A stretch of DNA of 24,566 nucleotides from Pseudoneurospora amorphoporcata (taxonomy: Eukaryota > Ascomycota > Sordariomycetes > Sordariales > Sordariaceae): contig MU859376.1 in assembly GCA_033297205.1 (NCBI GenBank), forward strand, positions 1 through 24,566, in the 5' to 3' direction. The notes beneath the pieces are model-generated. The model did no database searches, was not told the DNA's origin, and saw nothing but the letters and a program-made list of their open reading frames with translations. The translations under genes were made by a program, and so were the position numbers. Positions 11,071 through 19,732 of the stretch are shown here, piece by piece (within the stretch, counting starts at the first letter, position 1; every line of letters starts with the position of its first letter).

Positions 11071-12338
11071 ATGGGGGTGAACATCTCCAGGGCATGTCCA
11101 GATCGTGCTCGTCCTGAATCTGACCGGAAACCAGGGTCGAGGGTGAGCTAAACCAAACTCTCGGCTTCTTCATATGGCATCCATCATTCTCTCTCAGCTG
11201 CTGGGTTGCCATCACACCCTTCCTTCATGTCTTCCTCAATCCAACCTCTGGGATTAGGGCAGTCAAGAGTGGACACTATGTACACATGATGGAAGAGTCA
11301 GTTGTCAAGGACATTGGGATGCCCAGTTTGACCGATGTTGGCGATGGGAAAACTGGGCGCTTGAATGGATTCAATGTTGGTCATAGAGTTGACAACTTGG
11401 TGTTAACTAGTCGGATTATCAATTGTAAATGAAGAAAAATACTGTAAATAAATAAACTCTTCACTTCGTTCTAAACGCCACGAACCAACGGCGTGGCGTC
11501 GTTAGTGACCTCGAGTTCGAGGTAGTATCGCCGTCGGCATTGCCAATACTGTGTCAACATGCCCGCCAGTAGTTGCTGTCCTTGTTGCGCAACTCCACGT
11601 GGGGGGACCTTGACTTCTTCATCGGTGTTACCCAAAGTAGAAGTAGATCCCTGCACCGTTCCTTGAAAGGAGGCTCAAAGGAGATGGCGGTTGGCGGCTT
11701 GCTATCTACCTAGTATTTCATATGCAGGTAGGGCGACGAGTAGCGGGCGTCGATTGAAGACTAAGGACCCCTGGCTTCCTTTGTTTACTTCGGACAGACG
11801 TGAGAATGGGCGCAAATACATGGTGAGAAGTGCAACCATGCATCACTTTGAAGGAAGGACAAATTCCTATTTCATGGAAGTGACAACTTTCTGACCATCA
11901 GCAAAACACGCCTGCCCCAACGCTGATCGATAGCCACTCCTTTCCCTGTGCAACAGCCAGTGTCTTTGCCCTTTGCACCTGGCGTGATCCTCTGAAAACT
12001 GGGCCCCATCAAGGTTGATGACATTTGTGATATTGGGGAAGGGACTTCATGCATGCCCGGTTCAAGCAGGTGCATCGTAGGTCCAGTGCACTGCATGGGT
12101 ACAGGGTAGTTGCGATGGCATCATGTGCTTCGGTAACCATTCAGCAGCACTTGGGAAGGTGCGCTGTGCGCTTAGCAAGGCAGGTATAAAGACTGGGAAT
12201 CTTGGGGGCTTCCATAGTTGGTTTTTCTTCCTAATCAACCATCACCTTGTTCCCAAAACAACCAGTGCCCTTTCACACTCCCATCCTTGAACGGTATTTG
12301 TGACCTTCCCCTTTCCTCTTCCGTTACTACTACAGAAC
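11071..12338. other. Intergenic, no gene recognised; two small hairpins and a TATA box
   Basis: After the helicase stop there is no convincing gene. A 9-bp inverted repeat GCCCAGTTT/AAACTGGGC occurs at 11321-11329 and 11350-11358. A second hairpin, ACGCCACG/CGTGGCGT, lies near 11475-11499. A TATAAA box at about 12184, followed by a C/T-rich leader (12215-12300), looks like a plus-strand promoter pointing at the small frame at 12339. Confidence 0.45.
11447..11456 (+). terminator. Candidate polyadenylation signal of the helicase gene
   Basis: Two overlapping AATAAA hexamers (11447-11452 and 11451-11456) lie about 380 bases after the helicase stop codon, within an A-rich stretch. No other AATAAA was noticed closer to the stop. 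Fungal signals are degenerate, so this is tentative. Confidence 0.35.
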
Positions 12339-12578
12339 ATGTCGTTCATCCTCCGATACTACCTATATAAATCGCAGGCCCCCAGCCCTGGTTCATTCCT
12401 GGGCTTACGCTTTTTTACCACTTCACGACTCGACAATCCCACATCACCAGTCAACTTGGTTGCATATCACACGGCACGTATCTTCTCTTCAACTTCAGCT
12501 ACAAGCAATCCAGCTTTTCTCAACCCATGTTCCCCTTCATCCTACGTCACGCAACACTGGGGGCAGTCTCCTGAATGA
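12339..12578 (+). CDS. Possible small protein, 79 residues, uncertain
   Basis: An ATG-started frame (MSFILRYYLYKSQAPSPGSF...) lies about 150 bp after a TATA box and a pyrimidine-rich leader. The N-terminus has basic and hydrophobic residues and an RFFTTSRL stretch that could pass for a mitochondrial presequence. The rest is Ser/Thr/Pro-rich and I recognise no family. Its last 32 bases overlap the 3' end of the minus-strand DUF6594-A gene. It may equally be part of a non-coding leader or an antisense transcript. Confidence 0.2.
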   Translation: MSFILRYYLYKSQAPSPGSFLGLRFFTTSRLDNPTSPVNLVAYHTARIFSSTSATSNPAFLNPCSPSSYVTQHWGQSPE

Positions 12579-13695
12579 CGATAGCCACAAACACCATGAT
12601 AACCGCCGCGTACGCTAGCGTCGCCGCAAACACATTATCCACCGTCTCCAAGTAAAGTGACATGGAGGCACCAAAAGCCGCGATGCACGCCGTCGCAACG
12701 CCCAGATTGACGAAGAGGTTCCTCTGTAGGGCCAGGATCCACATTGGAGCAATGAGAAATGCACCACCAATCACGGCGGCACCGATTCTCGTCCAGTACG
12801 CCCGCTTCCACGCTTTTGTCCTCGTGCTGGTCAGTGCAGCAGCCCGTTTGTTGGTATTGTCGCGCTCCCAGGGACCGGTGGGGGTTGCGTATTGCACGAG
12901 GAGGCTGTCTACATTTTGCTCGCGGCCTTGTTCGCTCTTTAGAACATGGGAAGGCAGAAAATCTTGTGGCAGTTTGACATCCCTCCGCCTCTCGCCGTCG
13001 TGGGCTATGGCCGACTCTAGGAACGTCTTGTCGTAGATGCGCTGGCTAGTGGCAATGAAAGGGTCGTCGGAGGCGTTGGCATATTTGGCCATGTACTCGT
13101 GATCTCTTACTGCCTGAACTGTTTATTTGCCTCTGTAAGCTTGTTGCTTGGAGATGAACACTTTTCACTAGGCTGTGGCTGGCTTACTGTATTCTTTGAG
13201 CACCCGGCCGATCTCTTCTGCTTTTCCCCCCGGTTTCCACTCGTCCTCATGGAAATGCGCCGAGACGGCCAAGTTGGCCAGTTTGGTGTGTAGGTACCGG
13301 ATTTGCATCCTTTGCAAGTCGCTAAAGTGAACCCGGTAACCCAAGTCGTCACTTGTCAGCCTCGCCTGTCTACCCGACAACAAACCGGTCAATTTGTCAA
13401 GGCGACCGAGGACTCCAGGTCGTTGTGGTGATATGAGCTTAACAATATTTTGCTCATATATCTGATCCCACATATCCTGCCATATATGATTATCATCTCC
13501 TGTGGACCATGGCTTGTTGCATTTGCAAGCCAATATGATTTCAGGACGATAATCATGTTGTTGTCCTTCTTCACCGGCTCCCAAAGTTGGTGTTTCGGTT
13601 GTTGGAGGTGAAATATCAGGGCTAGGACCGCCAGACGTTGAGCCAGAACCTACGGCTGCTTGATGGCCTTCTGGTGGACCATTACGTGATGCCAT
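12547..13695 (-). CDS. DUF6594 membrane protein, copy A
   Basis: Two exons on the minus strand, 13695-13188 and 13118-12547, encode 359 residues. The 69-nt intron (13187-13119) has GTAAGC and AG ends, phase 1, and joins KEY to IQAVRDHEYMAKY. The N-terminus is low-complexity (Gly/Ser/Pro). The middle has HIWQDMWDQIYEQN, SPQRPGVLG and a conserved DLQRMQIRYLHTKLANLA helix. The C-terminus has three predicted membrane helices, about 281-300, 304-324 and 331-351, with IGAAVIGGAFL, PMWILALQR and TLAYAAVIMVFV. This layout, a cytoplasmic helical domain then three C-terminal membrane helices ending in an aYaAVlvvFv motif, is that of fungal DUF6594 proteins, whose function I do not know. I chose ATG 13695 because it precedes the region shared with copy B; in-frame codons extend further upstream. 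It diverges from X-A. Confidence 0.88.
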
Positions 13696-14789
13696 GGTAC
13701 CGAGAAATCTGGAGTTCAGTGGCTTGCCTGGTACCAGAGTATTGCTGTAGTTGGAATGCCGCGTTGTGGTAGCTACCTTAGGTACCTCTAGGTTTGAATG
13801 GAAGCATAGGATATCAAATACTACAATTCGCGGATATAGCTTCAAGATGAATGCAAAGTTGTTACAAGTACAACACAGAGGCCGGGTATGGGGCTGTGTC
13901 TCAACGTGGCGAGCTTGAGTGGGCTGTGTACACATCTAGCGTGGGACTTCACAATATACTCTTTCGCAACTCAACCAATATTCCATCGATTTTCGCACAA
14001 GAAGTTGGTTACAACCCAATACGTTTTCCCATTTGATACACTCTCTCCAATTTTCTGTTTTGGATGTGGTTATCCCGTTGCTTTTTTCGTTAAGTTTAGA
14101 AGACCCCTGTCACAAGAACCGCGCTAACAAACTTACCACGACTGATGTATACGTGTACGGATGAAACCCATCATCCGGCGCCATTTCCTCGAGTTCCGAC
14201 TCGGCAACATTCCATTGTCAGCAGGCGCCATGCGGCTGAGGATCTGATAACGACATTTACTGGATCACCCGCTAAGCGAGGTAATACACATTGAGTTTTG
14301 GATCTGCACTCTGCAGAAAGAGGGGGATCTAAGGGAGAGGTTGGGTAGGGGTCGTAAAAGATAAGGTATCATTCGCTTGGCGACGCCTCAGCCTGCGGTC
14401 TCAATCCATGGTATATCATTCCCGCCCACCATCCTTAGTACGTTGCATCATCTTCACACTTGTTATTTATCCATATCCCGTTCTGGCAACCCAGCCGAGT
14501 CTCTGTCCTCAACTGTCAAAAACATCCAATTCCACCACACAAGTGGCTCCGTCTTTGCCAGCGAGCATCGAGAAGAAGAGAGTTTTAGGTGCTGGGCTAG
14601 AAAACCTACCGGCTCTTGGGTCGTCGCTGCTTTGAAGGTACCTACTGAGATTCCTTCTGTGTCATGGCCTGCAAGCACCGGCAAGCAACAACCGCTAACC
14701 ATCGATGAGTTCCTCTTTACTACCACTGCAGATACGAGTTGCAAGAAGCACAGTACCTTATTCCAAAATTGCGATTATCTCTCACCGCT
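13696..14789. other. Divergent intergenic region A with a likely 5'-UTR intron of X-A
   Basis: The 1094-bp gap separates the start codons of DUF6594-A (minus) and X-A (plus), so it must hold both promoters. A likely intron in the X-A leader spans 14638-14731: donor GTACCT, branch site GCTAAC at 14694-14699, acceptor CTGCAG at 14726-14731. A 138-codon frame across this region starts at TTG and has no recognisable motif, so I treat it as leader sequence. The intron call is by pattern only. Confidence 0.45.
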
Positions 14790-15410
14790 ATGACGACCTT
14801 GAGATGGACGCTCACCCTGGAGGAGACTTCCGAGCCCGGAATAAACGACCTCTGTATCGTCTACGAAACGCCTGATAAAAACACTGCCGAGTTCCGGCGT
14901 CATCACCTACAACGTCTTAAAGACAAGTTACCCGATAACGGCAGTCTCACGACCGATATTCAGGAAAATGGCAGCGTCGCGATCAGAGGCGCAAAGGTGA
15001 CAAGACTCGTTGAAGTTAGAGGACCAGCCGGAGACACAGAGCCGCCCGAGGTTGTGTCATACGAACTCCATTTCGGATCGTCGGCGAATGCAGAAATGCT
15101 TGCAATTGTGCTCCAACTCGGAAGCAGCCCCAGTCTTCAAGAGATGATTAGAAGCCGGTCCTTTGTGATGCCAAGGCAAATTCAGAAGGACAGCCTAGAG
15201 TGGAAGACATATAAAAAGATAACCAGATATCAAATGAGTAGCACGAGCGTGGAGAGCGTGGAGGACGACGAGGAATCGCTTCCTGTGGTCGCAAAGACTA
15301 CTGTGGTCTCACCTCCACAACCACAACCACCCGGACGCCGTCGACGTTGTAGAGCTTTTCTGTCAAAGACCGGCAAAGCGCTGAAAAGGTGGATACGACG
15401 GAGTTTTTGA
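14790..15410 (+). CDS. X-family protein A, unknown function, cationic C-terminal tail
   Basis: Single exon, 206 residues from ATG 14790. This start is supported by X-C, whose N-terminus aligns (MTTLRWTLTL against MPTLILDLFKITL). The core domain (about 1-115) has a conserved GSVAIRG (61-67), a hydrophobic VEVRG strand, and YELHFG followed by AEMLAIVLQLG (91-111). X-B and X-C carry equivalent motifs in the same order. I do not recognise the family. A polar linker follows, then a very basic tail, GRRRRCRAFLSKTGKALKRW and IRRSF (182-206), shared almost unchanged with X-B. The tail could form an amphipathic helix that binds membrane lipid or nucleic acid. There is no signal peptide or membrane helix. 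The stop lies 196 bp from the stop of the convergent DUF6594-B gene. Confidence 0.78.
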   Translation: MTTLRWTLTLEETSEPGINDLCIVYETPDKNTAEFRRHHLQRLKDKLPDNGSLTTDIQENGSVAIRGAKVTRLVEVRGPAGDTEPPEVVSYELHFGSSANAEMLAIVLQLGSSPSLQEMIRSRSFVMPRQIQKDSLEWKTYKKITRYQMSSTSVESVEDDEESLPVVAKTTVVSPPQPQPPGRRRRCRAFLSKTGKALKRWIRRSF

Positions 15411-15606
15411 AGAAAAGGTAGAGAGGACTGTGAATGGAGGGAGATATCATTCGATGTCCACTACATCCGAATTCAGGGACCATGTACCGTATGTAGAAAG
15501 AACACCTCTAGACTGGATAGATAAGGTACCTAACCAGGGATCAATACCCCCTACCTACCTATTTTCTCGATCAGACCGGAAGCTTTCGTGAACCCCCTTA
15601 ATAAGA

Positions 15607-16789
15607 TCACTTCCCCTGTCCACTGGGGTCCTGAAGCACCACACCGACGAACACCATAATCACAGCCGCATAAGCCAGGGTTGCCGTGAACACGCCCTCC
15701 ACTGTCTCCAAGTATAACGATACCGTCAGCCCGAACGCGGTAACAAACCCTGTCGCGACGCCAAGATGCAGAAAGAGCTGCCGTTGCAGAGCAAGAATCC
15801 ACATGGGAGTAGTGAGAAAGGCACCGCCGATGACTGCCGCGCCCACCCTCTCCCAGAACGCCTTCTTTGCAGAGGTAGTGCGGGTGTTGATGAGACCCGA
15901 TGCCGGCGTATCGAGATCTCCGTCGGCGAATGTTTCCCATGGCCCTGTGGGGATGGAGGCCTTGATGAGGCCGTCTATCCATTGCTTCTGACGTTGTCGG
16001 CCTTCTTGGAGTTCCTCGTCAATGGTGGTGGTGGAACGACGACGGGGATCGTCCTCTGACTCTCCTTCTGGGGTGTCCATGTCAGGCCCGGACGGCACAG
16101 GCTGTTCTGAAGGTTGTGGAGGTAAACAGTCTTCTAGAGCCAAGCCGGTTCGCAAGCAAGCTCTTTCGAACAGGAACCGGTCGTGGTACCGCCTGCTGGT
16201 GGCGACGAATGGGTCGTTGGGCTTTAGAGCGAACTTGGTCATGTACTCGTGGTTTTGTACCGCGTGAACTATGTGCCGCATATGTGGTGAGCCTAGCATT
16301 CTCGTTCACATACCTGATGATCCGTCACCAAAAGGCGGGCAAGGCGAACTTCCACTTACCATATTGTCGCAGGACCGGCCCGAGGTTGTGCATCCCTCTG
16401 AGAAACTTTCGGGACTTGGGACTATGTGATCTGTGCTGTACCTTGGCCGCGATGTTGAGAAGCTTGGTGTGGAGGTACCTCATGTACATGCGCTGTATGT
16501 CGCCAAAGTTGACCATGAACCCAAAGTCTCTGTCCGACGATGGCCGGCGATGGCCGGCTACCCCCATATAGGCGAGGGACTTCTCCACGAGACCCAGCAC
16601 GCCTGGCCTTTGCGGGGAGATGATACTCACGAACCCGTTGCCGTAGATGGTGCTCATGTCCTCCCAGATATGGGTGTCTTCAGTGCTTTGAGTGGGTCTT
16701 CTCGTCTTGGTTGGCTTGTTGGCATGTGGTCGCTTCTCGTTTTGTCTCTTGGGACGGTGACTTGAGCGGGCGCCAGTGGCAGTGTTCAT
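15607..16789 (-). CDS. DUF6594 membrane protein, copy B
   Basis: Two exons on the minus strand, 16789-16360 and 16268-15607, encode 363 residues. The 91-nt intron (16359-16269) has GTAAGT and TAG ends, phase 1, and sits at the same place as in copy A (RQY-VHAVQNHEYM against KEY-IQAVRDHEYM). The N-terminus is basic (RPKRQNEKRPHANKPTKTRR). Shared motifs are HIWEDM, ISPQRPGVLG and the DIQRMYMRYLHTKL helix. A charged region (about residues 185-225, DPRRRSTTTIDEEL) is longer than in copy A. Three C-terminal membrane helices, at about 285-304, 308-328 and 335-355, closely match copy A: VGAAVIGGAFL, PMWILALQR, TLAYAAVIMVFVG. Function unknown. It diverges from X-B, giving the same pair arrangement as copy A with X-A. 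Confidence 0.88.
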
Positions 16790-17868
16790 CTTTGTCGGCT
16801 GAATTGAATGTCAACACCAGAGTAGGTACGATGAAAGAGCAAGTTGGAATATTGGAGGGTGATCGAAAACGGTGGAACGAGTCAACATTAAAGGTGGATG
16901 TCGCGCGTAATTTAAATGAAGAAGGGTCATTTTGCGGCTCATTCTGAGCCTGGCAGTGATGCAGCCTTGCTCCCACTTGAGTTTAGGCATTGATGTGCAG
17001 CTTTACCAGCCTGATGCACGTGCTCTGCATCGTACAGCCACAATGACGTGTAAAGGCTGATGTGCAGGTTGGAGCGAGCCTTCCTCGCTTTTGAACCTAT
17101 CACGGCTTTACCAATTGCCCGGATTTGAACAAGAAAGACGCCGGACGAACCTTCAATGGAAAAACAGCGAGCGAGCTGCCCATCACGCCCCACGGGAGAT
17201 GAAGCTTGACACCGACACACCACTTTTGTACTGGCGCGGGTTGACTTTGAAAAGCCTTCTCCGATGACCAACACTGACTATCCGAGGAGAAGTCGCGTCC
17301 AGAACTCGGTCACCACAACATGTACACACCATCTCAGCAAAAACCAATGTCCGGATTGGTCCCACAAGTCGAAGAGCCGCATGGACAGCCCGGCGATTGG
17401 TCGCCGCGCAGTTCAACCAAGCGAGCAGATTGGATGAAGATTGGGCGCTGCAGGGCGCAGCCTCAGTGGCCAGGCATGCTTCCACCCATTATTGTCAGGC
17501 TCTGGTGTGGGTTGAGTGGTGTTCAGCCGAGTGAGTGAGGCTGTGGTGGTCACTACCTCACTCCAAGAAGAGGCAACCGGCAAATCAGGTAGGATGAGGC
17601 TGGAAGTCCTGCAAGAATATGATCCCCAGCTCATGACAGGACTGAGGCCATCGACGATTGCTAGTTCGCTGCTCCTCGGCCACACCTGCTGTATGTAGCA
17701 CCTTGCCGCCAAACGCTTCGAGAAAGAAGGAAGAAAACCTGCGCGCTCAACGTAGTAGCGAGTTGCGGACGCTGATAGGTAGGTAAGCCAATCTGCAAAC
17801 ACCTCCCTGCCTGGTCACCAGATACTAACCAGACTGAACAATAGAAAGCCAGCTTTCAGTCGAAGAAA
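16790..17868. other. Divergent intergenic region B with a likely 5'-UTR intron of X-B
   Basis: The gap of 1079 bp is almost the same length as region A, but I see no obvious sequence identity between them. A likely leader intron lies at 17783-17844: donor GTAAGC, branch site ACTAAC at 17824-17829, acceptor AATAG at 17840-17844, 24 bases before the X-B start codon. Frames of up to 129 codons on the minus strand and 72 on the plus strand in this gap have no recognisable motif. Confidence 0.45.
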
Positions 17869-18942
17869 ATGGCCCATAGCAATCCTCAGGAAAGCAGTGT
17901 TTCTAGCTTCCAAGGGACCGACGACGAAAGCACTCGCGATTCCGCGCGAACATCACGGTGCTCTTCCCAGGCGCCCACTCCCATCTCGTCGGAGGACTCG
18001 GTCGTCAAAGTGGAATTTGACTATGTATGCGAGAAGTCGAGGGCTGCTCCTGGAGATGGCAACCTGGTCATCAAGTACCCAGTTTCAGGCAGCCGTCGCT
18101 CGCACCTGAAAGCGATGGAGAAGAATGCGAAATCCATCCAGCATGCGACCCGCATGCGCTTGAAGTTCGATGAGTTCATAGACAAGAGCAGAAGACATGC
18201 CGTAAGACTGGACGGACTTCTTATAAAGAGCGTTACCCCGGTTGAGCGAACAGAGAGGCAAGGGCGCAAGCACTTACCAGGGATCACGTACAAAATAGAT
18301 CTCGGGAGTGGGAAAGAGCTGGATGCCGAAATACTTCAGTCCATCATTGGAGTTGGGGTCGTGGTGGGCCATACCATCGAAGCTATCCCCCGTGTCATGG
18401 ATTGTGAAAGTTGGCAAACAGTTTGCGACGACATGGTCCATCGCCCGTCTTTGGGGAGCGGAAAGCTATCGCGACCAGGAACGGCGGGATCTCGTCGTTC
18501 TCGTGATGCCTCTGCAGCAAGCTCGCGAAGATCGCGAAGTATCGGAGAAACCGGAACCAGGCCGTCGCTGGCCTTTCCCGCGCCAAACAACGTGTCAAGA
18601 CAACCGAATAGGCGAAGGGAAGTCAGCCCCTTGAACATGAACATGTTGGGAGAAGACACCCTCCCGGGAAGGATCAACGTTTCACCCACACTCCCCTCCG
18701 GCGCAGTTCGGAGACAGCGCAACATATCAGGAGAAAGTAGCTTGTCCGGGCAACGAAGCGTGCCCGAAGAAAGAAGCGAGCTGGAAGAAAGCGCGCCCTG
18801 TGAGATGCCTCAGGAATCTGGTTCCGGACCATCACCACGTCCACAACCACAACCATCACCACCGGGGCGCCGTCGACGATGTAAAGCTTTTTTGTCAAAG
18901 GCCGGCAAAGCGCTGAAAAGGTGGATACGACGGAGTTGTTGA
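17869..18942 (+). CDS. X-family protein B, unknown function, cationic C-terminal tail
   Basis: Single exon, 357 residues, start context GAAAATGG. An N-terminal Ser/Thr-rich extension of about 45 residues precedes the X core. Core motifs are LVIKYPVS (67-74), AVRLDG (111-116) and YKIDLG followed by LDAEILQSIIG (141-161), matching GSVAIRG and YELHFG...AEMLAIVLQLG of X-A. Residues about 195-330 are a low-complexity Ser/Arg/Pro linker (SRRSRDASAASSRRSRS) that is probably disordered. The C-terminus (333-357), GRRRRCKAFLSKAGKALKRW plus IRRSC, differs from X-A at only three of 25 positions, although the cores are hard to align. Family not recognised. It is larger than X-A because of the extension and linker. 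The divergent neighbour is DUF6594-B. Confidence 0.82.
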   Translation: MAHSNPQESSVSSFQGTDDESTRDSARTSRCSSQAPTPISSEDSVVKVEFDYVCEKSRAAPGDGNLVIKYPVSGSRRSHLKAMEKNAKSIQHATRMRLKFDEFIDKSRRHAVRLDGLLIKSVTPVERTERQGRKHLPGITYKIDLGSGKELDAEILQSIIGVGVVVGHTIEAIPRVMDCESWQTVCDDMVHRPSLGSGKLSRPGTAGSRRSRDASAASSRRSRSIGETGTRPSLAFPAPNNVSRQPNRRREVSPLNMNMLGEDTLPGRINVSPTLPSGAVRRQRNISGESSLSGQRSVPEERSELEESAPCEMPQESGSGPSPRPQPQPSPPGRRRRCKAFLSKAGKALKRWIRRSC

Positions 18943-19732
18943 AGAAGACATATTTTCAGGTCAGGGCCAGGCTGGACTGTGGAGTTTTCGGGTTCACGTT
19001 CGGAAGACGGGAGGACGGGCAGTGGTGATGAGACTACCTTACCATTCATAGGGTGTCACGACCCTGCAGATGGCCGTCGCTACCTGCTCGTAAGCCGATT
19101 GGTTAGCGGGTTTGCATGGTAGCGTTGGTTGTGGACAGCTCTACTTGGCGGGGATTGGAGCGGTTCATTGGGCACTGAGACCAAGGCCTAACGATGATGA
19201 TGACGCTGATGGATGGGCATTGTTTCCTTTACTTCACAAAAGGTTGTCTGCTTTATGATTCCATCCAGGGAGGCATCGCGCTACAGGCTGAAAGCGGTGG
19301 CTGCCTTATTTAATTTAATTGATTAATTCAAGCCTCCATTCACTTTCTATACCACGTTCTCGTCGAGTGTCCACGGTGAGTCCATGTTCCCCGTTCGTCA
19401 ATCACAGCAGTCACCGACCAGCCCGCTCGCTCTCCACACCGCCCGTTCACCTGCGTTTGCCGTTACGGCTTTGTTGGGCTGCGGGCGTTTGTTTGTCAAG
19501 CTTCTGTTCCCAGCCAGACAAGACAGCACATGTGCTTCGTACGCTACATCATAGGTATCAGATCTGATGCTAACTCTGCATCTTCCTCTCTCTCTCTCAG
19601 CGTCACATCCATCCATCCATCCATCCACATCGACAGCCACTTTCCAGCGCCCAGTGCCTGGACTCTGCTACTCGTCCACGCCATCGCCAGCTACTCACTT
19701 CACCAGTCACCAATCACCATTCACCACCAAAG
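18943..19732. other. Upstream region of X-C with a likely 5'-UTR intron
   Basis: No DUF6594 gene or remnant is visible here, unlike upstream of X-A and X-B. An AT-rich patch (TTAATTTAATTGATTAATT, about 19310-19328) could serve as a core promoter. A likely leader intron spans 19376-19600: donor GTGAGT, branch site GCTAACT at 19569-19575, a long CT tract, acceptor CTCAG. Just after it an ATCC tetranucleotide repeat of five units lies at about 19605-19627. Confidence 0.5.

Noticed and set aside
13696..13935. Longer N-terminus for DUF6594-A starting at 13935
   Set aside because: The extra codons have Cys/His-rich, non-conserved text with no counterpart in copy B, and ATG 13695 has a better context (ACCATGG).
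14377..14793. Plus-strand open frame upstream of X-A
   Set aside because: It starts at TTG and contains a good intron pattern (14638-14731). It overlaps the X-A start in another frame, so it fits an untranslated leader better.
17413..17802. Minus-strand open frame of 129 codons upstream of X-B
   Set aside because: No motif and no similarity to the genes in the window. It lies in the divergent promoter region and overlaps the proposed X-B leader intron.
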